From: Variovorax paradoxus | GTDB lineage: Bacteria; Pseudomonadota; Gammaproteobacteria; Burkholderiales; Burkholderiaceae_C | NCBI RefSeq assembly: GCF_018614915.1 | Contig: NZ_JAGGNU010000082.1 | Coordinates: 1-55,444 of the forward strand | Length of the DNA stretch: 55,444 nucleotides | Direction of reading: 5' to 3' | In this document: in pieces, positions 17,000 through 24,184 of the stretch | Position numbering within the stretch: position 1 is the first letter of the stretch | Layout: every line of letters starts with the position of its first letter | Program-made: the position numbers and the translations under genes | Notes under the pieces: model-generated | What the model was told of the DNA's origin: nothing | Seen by the model: the letters and a program-made list of their open reading frames with translations, nothing else | Database searches by the model: none

Positions 17000-18724
17000 T
17001 CACTGCATCTGCTTCAGGTTGCCGATGCGCACCAGCATCTCGGTGAACATCTGCATGTCGGCATCGAGGTCGACGACTTCCTTGAACTCCTTGGCGTTGT
17101 GCGCGGTGTACTTCTTGCCGGGCATGGCCGGCCCGAAGTTGATCGCATTGGGCATCAGCTTGGCCGTGGTGCTGCCGGCCGTGGGCACCGGCCTGGCCTC
17201 CAGGCCGGTGGTGTCGCCGAAGATGTTGAGCAATGTCGAAAGCCACGCACCCTTCGGGTCGCGCGCCATCCAGTCGCCCTGCTGGTAGTCGATCTCGACC
17301 TTGGCCTGGTTCGCCGCAGCCCAGCCGTCGATGCGGGCCGTGATCGCCTGCTTCAGCTTCTCGGGCGTGCTGCCGCGCGGCATGCGCACGTTGGCCGTGA
17401 CTTCCAGCTTGCCGTCCTTCTCGCGGACCAGGTTGGGCGAGATGGTGAGCGGCCCCATGAAGTCGTCCTTGTAGCCGACGCCCATCTTCTCGCCCAGGTA
17501 GTCGGTGCCGTAGAGCGCGTTCAGGTAGGTGACGGCCTTCGCGTAGTGGTTGTCTTCCAGCGCGACACCGGACTCCTGCAGGAAGAGCGCGAGGCGCGGC
17601 AGCGGATTCACGCCCTCCTCCGGCCGCGAGCCGTGGGCCGAGACGCCGACAACCTTGATCTCCACGCTGTCGGCGCCTTGCGCGATGTCGATGCCGAACT
17701 TGCCGCCCTGGCCTTCGTACTTCCGGATGAAGGCGGCCTTCGCGCCCTGCAGCTGCGATGCGGCCCGCGCGAGATCGCCGCCCCTGAGCGTGGCGGTGGC
17801 GTTTTGCGGCACCGCATTGGCGGCGGCCGCGCCGGCCATCGCCGTGATGGCGGTGCGCTTGCCGTCGGATGCCTCGGCCGGAAAGAAGACCTTGAGCCCG
17901 CCCGATCCCTTCTCCGCCACCACCGCCGGGTACTTGCTGTCGAGCACGATGTTGTACTCGGGCAGCGGCGTCTTCTCGCGGTAGTACTTCATGGCGTCGC
18001 CGCCGGTTTCCTCGGTGGTCTCGATCATGAGGCGGATCGTGCGGTCCAGCGGCAGGCCGCTCTCCTTCACCACCTTCATTGCGTAGAGCACGGCCGCGAT
18101 CGAGCCCTTGTCGTCGATGGTGCCGCGGCCGTAGAGATAGTCGCCCACGCGCGTGAGCCTGAAGGGATCGAGCCGGGTGCCGTCGTCCAGCACCCATTCC
18201 TCCAGTACCGCGGGCACCACGTCGGCATGGGTGAGGATGCCGAACTCCTCCGGCCCGCGGCCCGGCAGCCTGACCTCGAAGATGCGGTTGTCCACGTTGC
18301 GGTACTGCAAGCCGAATTCACCCGCCATCTTCTCGACCAGCTGGCCGAACTCGATGATCGCCTTGTTCTCGTGCGGCGGCACGCGGTCGATGCGCACCGT
18401 GGGAATCGCCACCATGGCCTCGATGCTCGCGATCACGGCCTGCTGGTTGTGCAGGCGGTTGTAGAGGCCGAGCAGCCGGCCGATGTTGACCAGGTCGTCG
18501 CCGGCCAGCGGCGCCTTCTTCTCGTAGGCCGCCACGCTGCGCTCGAGCCGGGGGTCGGCCTTGGCCGCCTGCGCGAGGAAGGCGCGGAAGCCGGGCGCTG
18601 CCTTGGCCTGCGGTGCGGCAGCCAGGCGATCGAGATCGGGTTTCTTGAGGGTGTCGGCCCAGGCCGGCAGGCCGAGCGCGAGGGCCAGGCCAAGGGACAG
18701 GATGGACAAGGAGGAATGCTTCAT
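17000..18724 (-). CDS. M20 family metallopeptidase (dipeptidase), exported
   Basis: A 574-residue protein with a clear signal peptide (hydrophobic core, ALGLPAWADT cleavage region near residue 23). The M20 metal-site motifs are present: THADV (His166), GTIDDKG (Asp204), the catalytic and metal glutamates in TEETGG (238-239), the LDSKYP aspartate, and a late HNAKE histidine. The dimerisation-domain insert and size resemble PepV/Sapep-type dipeptidases. It is transcribed alone; the convergent LysR gene ends 37 bases away at most. Confidence 0.88.
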   Translation of the reverse strand: MKHSSLSILSLGLALALGLPAWADTLKKPDLDRLAAAPQAKAAPGFRAFLAQAAKADPRLERSVAAYEKKAPLAGDDLVNIGRLLGLYNRLHNQQAVIASIEAMVAIPTVRIDRVPPHENKAIIEFGQLVEKMAGEFGLQYRNVDNRIFEVRLPGRGPEEFGILTHADVVPAVLEEWVLDDGTRLDPFRLTRVGDYLYGRGTIDDKGSIAAVLYAMKVVKESGLPLDRTIRLMIETTEETGGDAMKYYREKTPLPEYNIVLDSKYPAVVAEKGSGGLKVFFPAEASDGKRTAITAMAGAAAANAVPQNATATLRGGDLARAASQLQGAKAAFIRKYEGQGGKFGIDIAQGADSVEIKVVGVSAHGSRPEEGVNPLPRLALFLQESGVALEDNHYAKAVTYLNALYGTDYLGEKMGVGYKDDFMGPLTISPNLVREKDGKLEVTANVRMPRGSTPEKLKQAITARIDGWAAANQAKVEIDYQQGDWMARDPKGAWLSTLLNIFGDTTGLEARPVPTAGSTTAKLMPNAINFGPAMPGKKYTAHNAKEFKEVVDLDADMQMFTEMLVRIGNLKQMQ

Positions 18725-18836
18725 GGATGGCTCCCGGGTCGGGAAGGAATTCGCTGGAAAAGCAGCGAGTCTACGAAGCTCGTGTACCGTCGAACGCAGC
18801 CCTCCCCCGGAAATCCGCCTTCAAAGGAACAAGCCC

Positions 18837-19217
18837 ATGCCCACGGCCCAGACACTGGAACGCTTCGTCGCCCGCGTCGAAGAGAACGCGCACGCCGAAG
18901 CCGTCGAGGAGTTCTACACCGCGAACGCCTCGCTGCAGGAGAACCAGGAAGCGCCGCGCGTCGGCCGCGACGCGGCCGTGGCGCGCGAACGCGCCATGCT
19001 GGTCAAGGCCTCGTCGATCTCCTCGACCTGCGTGCGGCCGGTGTTCGTGAACGGCGACAAGGTCGTCATCCGCTGGATCTTCCATTTCGAATGGAAGGAC
19101 GGCAGCGCCACGCACATGGAAGAGCTCGCCTACCAGCGCTGGGAGGGCGAACGGATCGCCGAGGAGACCTTTTTCTACGACCCGGCGCAGCGCCTGCCCG
19201 TCAAGTCGCGGCCCTAG
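18837..19217 (+). CDS. NTF2-like (SnoaL-like) protein
   Basis: A 126-residue single-domain protein with the pattern of the NTF2 fold: an N-terminal helix, FYTANASLQENQEAPRVG, and closing strands ending EETFFYDPAQRLP. No catalytic residues can be assigned; members range from ketosteroid isomerase-like enzymes to binding proteins. It is divergent from the M20 peptidase gene, with 112 bases between the starts. Confidence 0.8.
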   Translation: MPTAQTLERFVARVEENAHAEAVEEFYTANASLQENQEAPRVGRDAAVARERAMLVKASSISSTCVRPVFVNGDKVVIRWIFHFEWKDGSATHMEELAYQRWEGERIAEETFFYDPAQRLPVKSRP

Positions 19218-19241
19218 AACGCCGGACTTCCTGCGTCGCGC

Positions 19242-19317
19242 GTAGGAAACTGCCGACAGACATGTGCCGGTCGCCATGGAAAGTGGGGAACCTTGTTTCA
19301 ATCCGAGGAGTTCCCCC
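19242..19317 (+). promoter_or_regulatory. Conserved leader of zinc-ribbon gene (copy 2)
   Basis: GTAGGA at 19242, GACAGACA at 19255-19262, then a CCGG..CGCCATG block and GAGGAGTTCCCCC at the start codon. Order and spacing match the leader at 10392-10471, although the sequence between the blocks differs. Confidence 0.55.
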
Positions 19318-19611
19318 ATGTCCGTGGTCTGCGATGTCTGCAGAACCCCCAACCCCGGCGGTGCGATGTTCTGCGAGGCCTGCTCCAGCGCGCTGCGACG
19401 CCTCGCGCCCACCGGCTTCTCCGTGATGGAATGGAGCAAGGGGCCGCGCCTGAATGGCTGGCCGATATCGAACCGGGCGCCACTGCTTGACGACCGGCCG
19501 CCCGGCCGGAAGACCGCGGGCTTGCGGATGCGCCTGGGCCTGCTGGTACTGGGGATGGGCGCCGCCTTGCTGGCGGGCTTCCTGCTGCTCCAGCACGTTC
19601 ACATCGCGTAG
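19318..19611 (+). CDS. Small zinc-ribbon membrane protein, hypothetical
   Basis: A 97-residue protein, paralogous to the protein at 10472. The N-terminus MSVVCDVCRTPNPGGAMFCE (CxxC near residues 5-8, CxxC near 20-23) aligns closely with MPVVCAACKTENRANAMFCR of the other copy. One transmembrane helix lies at the C-terminus (about 73-92). The proline-rich stretch and cysteine-rich tail of the larger copy are absent. The gene overlaps the 3' end of the convergent prpD by 13 bases. Function unknown. Confidence 0.72.
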   Translation: MSVVCDVCRTPNPGGAMFCEACSSALRRLAPTGFSVMEWSKGPRLNGWPISNRAPLLDDRPPGRKTAGLRMRLGLLVLGMGAALLAGFLLLQHVHIA

Positions 19612-21050
19612 AGATCGACGTACGCGTGCACCGGCAGCGCTTCGAGCGCCTGCGGGTCCAGCGAGACGGCGAGGATCGCGTCCTGCTGCTTCTTCGGGAA
19701 GCGCCGCGCGAGATTGGCGCGGAACTTGGCTTCCAGCAACGGAAGGCCCTCCTTGCGGCGGCGCTTGTGGCCGATGGGGTACTCGACCGCCACTTCCTCC
19801 AGCGTCGTGCCGTCCTTGAACGCGATCGTGAGCGCATTCGCGATGCTGCGCTTGCCGGGGTCGTGGTAGTCGCGGGTGAACTGCGGGTCTTCCACGCACA
19901 CGATCTTCTCGCGCAGCGCATCGATGCGCGGATCGGCCGCCACCGCGTCTTCGTAGTCGCCGGCGGTGAGTCGGCCGAAGATCAGCGGCAGCGCCACCAT
20001 GTACTGGATGCAGTGGTCGCGGTCGGCCGGATTGTTCAGCGGCCCCTTCTTGTCGATGATGCGGATGCAGGCCTCGTGGGTGCGGATCGTCACGCGCTCG
20101 ATGTCGTCCACAGTCCTGCCGGCCTGGCCGAGCCGCGCATTAAGCGTCATCGCGGCCTCCACCGCCGTCTGGCTGTGAAACTCCGCCGGAAAACTGATCT
20201 TGAACAGCACGTGCTCCATCACGTAGGAGCCATAGGGCCGCTGGAACTTGAAGGGCCGGCCCTGGAAGAGCACGTCGTAGAAGCCCCAGCCCTTGGCCGT
20301 GAGCACGCTCGGGCAGCCCATCTCGCCGGTCTTCGCGATCAGCGCCAGGCGCACCGCGCGGCTGGTGGCGTCGCCGGCGGCCCAGCTCTTGCGGCTGCCG
20401 GTGTTGGGTGCGTGGCGGTAGGTGCGCAGCGACTGGCCGTCGACCCAGGCCAGCGAGACCGCGTTGACGATCTCCTCGCGCGAGAGGCCGAGCATCTGCG
20501 CCACCACCGCGGTCGACGCCACCTTGACCAGCACCACGTGGTCGAGCCCGACCTGGTTGAAGCTGTTCTCCAGCGCGATGCAGCCCTGGATCTCGTGCGC
20601 CTTGATCATGGCGGTGAGCACGTCCTTCATCGTCAACGGCTTCTTGCCGGCGGCCACCGCGTTGCGGGCGAGCCAGTCGGCCGTGGCAAGGATGCCGCCC
20701 AGGTTGTCGCTCGGATGGCCCCATTCGGCCGCGAGCCAGGTGTCGTTGAAGTCGAGCCAGCGGATCATCGTGCCGATGCTGAAGGCCGCCTGCACCGGAT
20801 CGAGCTGGTAGGGCGTGCCCGGCACCTTGGCACCGTGCGGCACCACCGTGCCGGGAACGATCGGGCCGAGCAGCTTGGTGCAGGCCGGGTACTCGAGCGC
20901 CTCGAGGCCGCAGCCCAGCGTATCGATCAGGCAGTGGCGCGCCGTCTCGCAGGCGAGCTCGCTCGTGACCTGGTACTCGAGCACGTAGTCGGCGATGTCG
21001 AGCAGGACCTGGTCGGGCTGGGGGCGGATGTTGCTGATGAGTGTGGACAT
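19599..21050 (-). CDS. prpD: 2-methylcitrate dehydratase
   Basis: A 483-residue MmgE/PrpD-family enzyme that dehydrates 2-methylcitrate to 2-methyl-cis-aconitate in propionate breakdown. Conserved blocks include CLIDTLGCGLEALE near residue 40, the WLDFNDTW region near 97-104, EWGHPSDN, and the C-terminal QYMVALPLIFGRL. Length is typical. Its ATG lies 14 bases after the prpC stop, so prpC-prpD form one unit. The partner lyase prpB is not in the window. Confidence 0.93.
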   Translation of the reverse strand: MSTLISNIRPQPDQVLLDIADYVLEYQVTSELACETARHCLIDTLGCGLEALEYPACTKLLGPIVPGTVVPHGAKVPGTPYQLDPVQAAFSIGTMIRWLDFNDTWLAAEWGHPSDNLGGILATADWLARNAVAAGKKPLTMKDVLTAMIKAHEIQGCIALENSFNQVGLDHVVLVKVASTAVVAQMLGLSREEIVNAVSLAWVDGQSLRTYRHAPNTGSRKSWAAGDATSRAVRLALIAKTGEMGCPSVLTAKGWGFYDVLFQGRPFKFQRPYGSYVMEHVLFKISFPAEFHSQTAVEAAMTLNARLGQAGRTVDDIERVTIRTHEACIRIIDKKGPLNNPADRDHCIQYMVALPLIFGRLTAGDYEDAVAADPRIDALREKIVCVEDPQFTRDYHDPGKRSIANALTIAFKDGTTLEEVAVEYPIGHKRRRKEGLPLLEAKFRANLARRFPKKQQDAILAVSLDPQALEALPVHAYVDLYAM

Positions 21051-21064
21051 GGGCTCTTTCTTCT

Positions 21065-22312
21065 TCAAACGCGTTCTTCGATGGGCACGAAGCGCAGGTC
21101 TTCCGGGCCGGTGTAGTTGGCGCTCGGGCGGATGATCTTGTTGTCGATGCGCTGCTCGATGATGTGCGCGGCCCAGCCGCTGGTGCGCGCGATCACGAAC
21201 AGCGGCGTGAACATCGCGGTGGGCACGCCCATCATGTGGTAGCTCACGGCGCTGAACCAGTCGAGATTGGGAAACATCTTCTTGGCGTCCCACATCACCG
21301 TTTCGAGCCGCTCGGCGATGTCGAACATCTTGGTCGAGCCTGCCTCCTGCGACAGCTTCTTCGCGACCCGCTTGATGACCTCGTTGCGCGGGTCGGCCAC
21401 CGTATAGACCGGGTGGCCGAAGCCGATCACCACTTCCCTGGCCTCGACGCGGCGGCGGATGTCGGCTTCGGCCTCGTCGGGCGAGTCGTAGCGCTTCTGC
21501 ACTTCGAAGGCCAGCTCGTTGGCGCCGCCGTGCTTCGGGCCGCGCAGTGCGCCGATGGCGCCGGTGATGGCCGAGTACACGTCGGAGCCGGTGCCTGCCA
21601 CCACGCGCGCGGCGAAGGTCGAGGCATTGAACTCGTGCTCGGCATAGAGATTGAGCGAGGTGTGCATCGCGCGCTCCCAGCTCGGCTGCGGCGCCCTGCC
21701 GTGCAGCAGGTGCAGGAAGTGCGCGCCGATCGAGTCGTCGTCGGTCTCGATCTCGATGCGCCGGCCCTGCGTCGCCCAGTGGTACCAGTAGAGCAGCACC
21801 GAGCCGAGAGAGGCCATCAGCCGGTCGGCGATGTCGCGTGCGCCGGGCGTGCCGTGCCCGTCCTTCTCGGGCAGCACGCAGCCGAGCGCCGAGACGCCGG
21901 TGCGCATCACGTCCATCGGATGCGCGCTCGCGGGCAGCTGCTCCAGCGCCTCCTTCACGCTGGCCGGCAACCCACGCAAGGCCTTGAGCCTGGCCTTGTA
22001 GGCGCGCAGCTCGGCGCCGGTGGGCAGCTTGCCGTGCACCAGCAGGTGCGCGATCTCCTCGAACTCGCAGACCTCGGCGATGTCCAGGATGTCGTAGCCG
22101 CGGTAGTGCAGGTCGTTGCCGCTGCGGCCGACGGTGCACAGCGCCGTGTTGCCGGCGGTCACGCCCGAGAGGGCCACGGACTTCTTCGGCTTGAAGCCGG
22201 TCGAGAGGGCGTCATGTTCGCAATCTACGCAACATTCGCCGCATAATAAAGGACTGAAATGGCGAATGATTGCGAATGCGGCAACCTCATTTTGCGAATT
22301 TTGCGAATCCAT
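21065..22312 (-). CDS. prpC: 2-methylcitrate synthase
   Basis: A citrate-synthase-family enzyme that condenses propionyl-CoA with oxaloacetate. The family body starts at GFKPKKSVALSGV and carries GYDILDIAE, the catalytic histidines in SAHPMD and FGHPVY, and the aspartate region near the C-terminus. Read from the only in-frame ATG (22312) the protein has 415 residues, about 30 more than usual. These extra residues (MDSQNSQNEVAAF...) come from operator-like repeats, so the true start is probably further in, possibly a non-ATG codon. It is divergent from its likely regulator at 22318. Confidence 0.9.
   Translation of the reverse strand: MDSQNSQNEVAAFAIIRHFSPLLCGECCVDCEHDALSTGFKPKKSVALSGVTAGNTALCTVGRSGNDLHYRGYDILDIAEVCEFEEIAHLLVHGKLPTGAELRAYKARLKALRGLPASVKEALEQLPASAHPMDVMRTGVSALGCVLPEKDGHGTPGARDIADRLMASLGSVLLYWYHWATQGRRIEIETDDDSIGAHFLHLLHGRAPQPSWERAMHTSLNLYAEHEFNASTFAARVVAGTGSDVYSAITGAIGALRGPKHGGANELAFEVQKRYDSPDEAEADIRRRVEAREVVIGFGHPVYTVADPRNEVIKRVAKKLSQEAGSTKMFDIAERLETVMWDAKKMFPNLDWFSAVSYHMMGVPTAMFTPLFVIARTSGWAAHIIEQRIDNKIIRPSANYTGPEDLRFVPIEERV
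22217..22308. promoter_or_regulatory. prp operator/promoter region with TTTGCGAAT repeats
   Basis: A perfect tandem pair TTTGCGAAT lies at 22291-22299 and 22300-22308. Further GCGAAT copies are at 22262 and 22272, and inverted copies (ATTCGC, TTCGCAAT) at 22234 and 22217. In the middle, CATAATAAAGG could give -10 elements on both strands. The related actinobacterial regulators RamB/PrpR bind TTTGCAAA-type sites, so this array is a good candidate for the divergent regulator. Confidence 0.6.
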
Positions 22313-22317
22313 AGACG

Positions 22318-23790
22318 ATGAAAAAGACCTTCATGGGTGTGCGCCTGCGGCGCCTGCGCGAGGAGCGCAAGCTGAGCCAGGTGGCGCTGGCGCAGCAGCT
22401 GGGCTTGTCGCCCAGCTACCTGAACCAGATCGAGCAGAACCAGCGGCCGCTCACGGTGGCGGTGCTGCTGCGCATCAGCGCCACGCTGGGCGTGGACGTG
22501 CAGGCTTTCTCCGACGATGAAGAGGCGCGGCTCATCGCGGGCATGCGCGAAGCCCTGGCCGACAACCCGGGCGGCGAGGCCGTGTCGCTGGCCGAGCTGC
22601 GTGAGCTCGCCACGCAGATGCCGGCGGTCGGCCGCAGCCTGGTCGCGCTGCACCGGCGCCAGCGCGAGGCGCTGGAGCGCATCGAGGCGATCGCGGGCGC
22701 CCTGGGCGACGGCCGCGACGAGCTCGCGCAACTGCGCCCCATGCCCTTCGAGGAGGTGCGCGACTTCTTCTTCGCCCACCAGAACCACATCGCGCCGCTC
22801 GACGATGCGGCCGAGGCACTGGCCGCGCAATGGCGGTTGCGCGAAGGCAATCCCGGCGATCGCCTGGCCCAGCGGCTGCTCGAGCAGCACGGCGTGCGCG
22901 TGGTGCCGATGGAGGGCTTCGGCCCCGAGGACCAGCGGCGCTACGACCCCGCCACGCGCGTGCTGCGGCTCTCGCCCGATCTCGAACCCGGGCAGTACGC
23001 CTTCCAGATGGCCACGCAGCTCGCGTTCCTCGAGATGGGCGAGGTGCTGCAGCAGCTCGTCGACAGCGCAGGCTTCACCGGCGATACCGCGCGTTCGCTG
23101 GCGCGCATCGGCCTGGCCAACTACTTCGCCGGCGCCCTGCTGCTGCCCTACGGCACCTTCCTGGCCGAGGCCGAGGCGCTGCGCTACGACATCGACCAGC
23201 TGGCGCGCCGCTTCGGCGTCGGCTTCGAGACCATCTGCCACCGGCTCAGCACGCTGCAGCGGCCCGATGCACGCGGCGTGCCCTTCTTCTTCGTGCGTGT
23301 CGACCGCGCCGGCAACATCTCCAAGCGCCAGTCGGCCACGCATTTCCACTTCTCGAAGACCGGCGGCACCTGCCCACTGTGGAACGTGTACGAGGCCTTC
23401 GCGCAGCCGGGCCGCATCCTGCCGCAGCTCGCGCGCATGCCGGACGGCCGCGCCTACCTCTGGATCGCGCGCACCGTCTCGCGCGGACACGGCGGCTGGG
23501 GTGCGCCGAGCAAGACCTTCTCGATCGGCCTGGGCTGCGACATCAGCCATGCGCCGCGACTGGTGTACGCCAAGGGCCTGGACCTGCGCGACCCCGAGGT
23601 GCCCACGCCGATCGGCATGGGCTGCAAGGTCTGCGAGCGCGCCGCCTGCCCGCAGCGCGCCTTTCCCTTCCTCGGGCGGCCGCTCGACGTGAACGAGAAC
23701 CAGAGCCGGTTCGCGCCATATGCGGTGGCGGAGCTGCGGCCGGACAGATCAGCGCGCGCAAGGCAAGGCACGAGCCCCAGAACTCTATGA
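22318..23790 (+). CDS. Short-chain fatty acyl transcriptional regulator (XRE family)
   Basis: A 490-residue regulator. The N-terminal cro/C1 helix-turn-helix covers residues 7-60 (LRRLREERKLSQVALAQQLGLSPSYLNQIE). A middle region resembles the IrrE-like domain but shows no HExxH metalloprotease motif. The C-terminal part has a cysteine cluster (MGCKVCERAACPQRAFP) typical of the ScfR/RamB/PrpR group, which senses acyl-CoA or related metabolites. It is divergent from prpC and almost abuts it, so it should control the methylcitrate cycle. Confidence 0.88.
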   Translation: MKKTFMGVRLRRLREERKLSQVALAQQLGLSPSYLNQIEQNQRPLTVAVLLRISATLGVDVQAFSDDEEARLIAGMREALADNPGGEAVSLAELRELATQMPAVGRSLVALHRRQREALERIEAIAGALGDGRDELAQLRPMPFEEVRDFFFAHQNHIAPLDDAAEALAAQWRLREGNPGDRLAQRLLEQHGVRVVPMEGFGPEDQRRYDPATRVLRLSPDLEPGQYAFQMATQLAFLEMGEVLQQLVDSAGFTGDTARSLARIGLANYFAGALLLPYGTFLAEAEALRYDIDQLARRFGVGFETICHRLSTLQRPDARGVPFFFVRVDRAGNISKRQSATHFHFSKTGGTCPLWNVYEAFAQPGRILPQLARMPDGRAYLWIARTVSRGHGGWGAPSKTFSIGLGCDISHAPRLVYAKGLDLRDPEVPTPIGMGCKVCERAACPQRAFPFLGRPLDVNENQSRFAPYAVAELRPDRSARARQGTSPRTL

Positions 23791-23815
23791 TTCCTGACTC
23801 AACGCAGGAGCAACC

Positions 23816-24073
23816 ATGGCCATCGCCACGCTGACCAGCAAGGGACGAATAACGCTTCCGGCCAAGGTGCGCGCCGCGCTCGGCCTGCGGGTCGGCGCAA
23901 AAGTTGAGTTCGTTGCTGATGGCGACGGCTTCAAGATGGTGCCATTCAAGATCGGCACCAGGCCGCTCAAAGGTCGCTTTGCCGGCCGCACCGCGGCGCC
24001 CGTCTGCATCAACGCGATGAACAATGCCGTTGGCGACGCAGCGGTTGCGCGTCCACGCGGTTCAGGCCGATAG
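23816..24073 (+). CDS. AbrB/MazE/SpoVT-type DNA-binding protein
   Basis: An 85-residue protein whose first 45 residues form a swapped-hairpin AbrB domain (ATLTSKGRITLPAKVRAALGLRVGAKVEFV). Such proteins are usually antitoxins, but no toxin-sized frame with PIN or MazF features follows on either strand. CAGGAG gives a ribosome site nine bases ahead of the ATG. A strong terminator closes the unit, so this is a solitary gene: orphan antitoxin or transcription factor. Confidence 0.8.
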   Translation: MAIATLTSKGRITLPAKVRAALGLRVGAKVEFVADGDGFKMVPFKIGTRPLKGRFAGRTAAPVCINAMNNAVGDAAVARPRGSGR

Positions 24074-24107
24074 CTAAATATCCTTCCGTGCGCACAGACA
24101 CGAAGAC

Positions 24108-24132
24108 AACCAGAAGGGATCTGGTTTTCTTT
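24108..24132 (+). terminator. Rho-independent terminator after AbrB-type gene
   Basis: AACCAGA and TCTGGTT form a perfect 7-bp stem with an AGGGA loop, followed by TTCTTTC. It is 35 bases beyond the stop codon and faces the 3' end of metE. Confidence 0.8.
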
Positions 24133-24184
24133 CGCGTCCTTTGCGACACCTTCGCGCCCTTCGCGTTCCGGCCAGCCCGTGTTC

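Noticed and set aside
24074..24184. Toxin partner for the AbrB-type gene
   Set aside because: Only 111 bases remain before metE ends, and they contain a terminator and no suitable frame.
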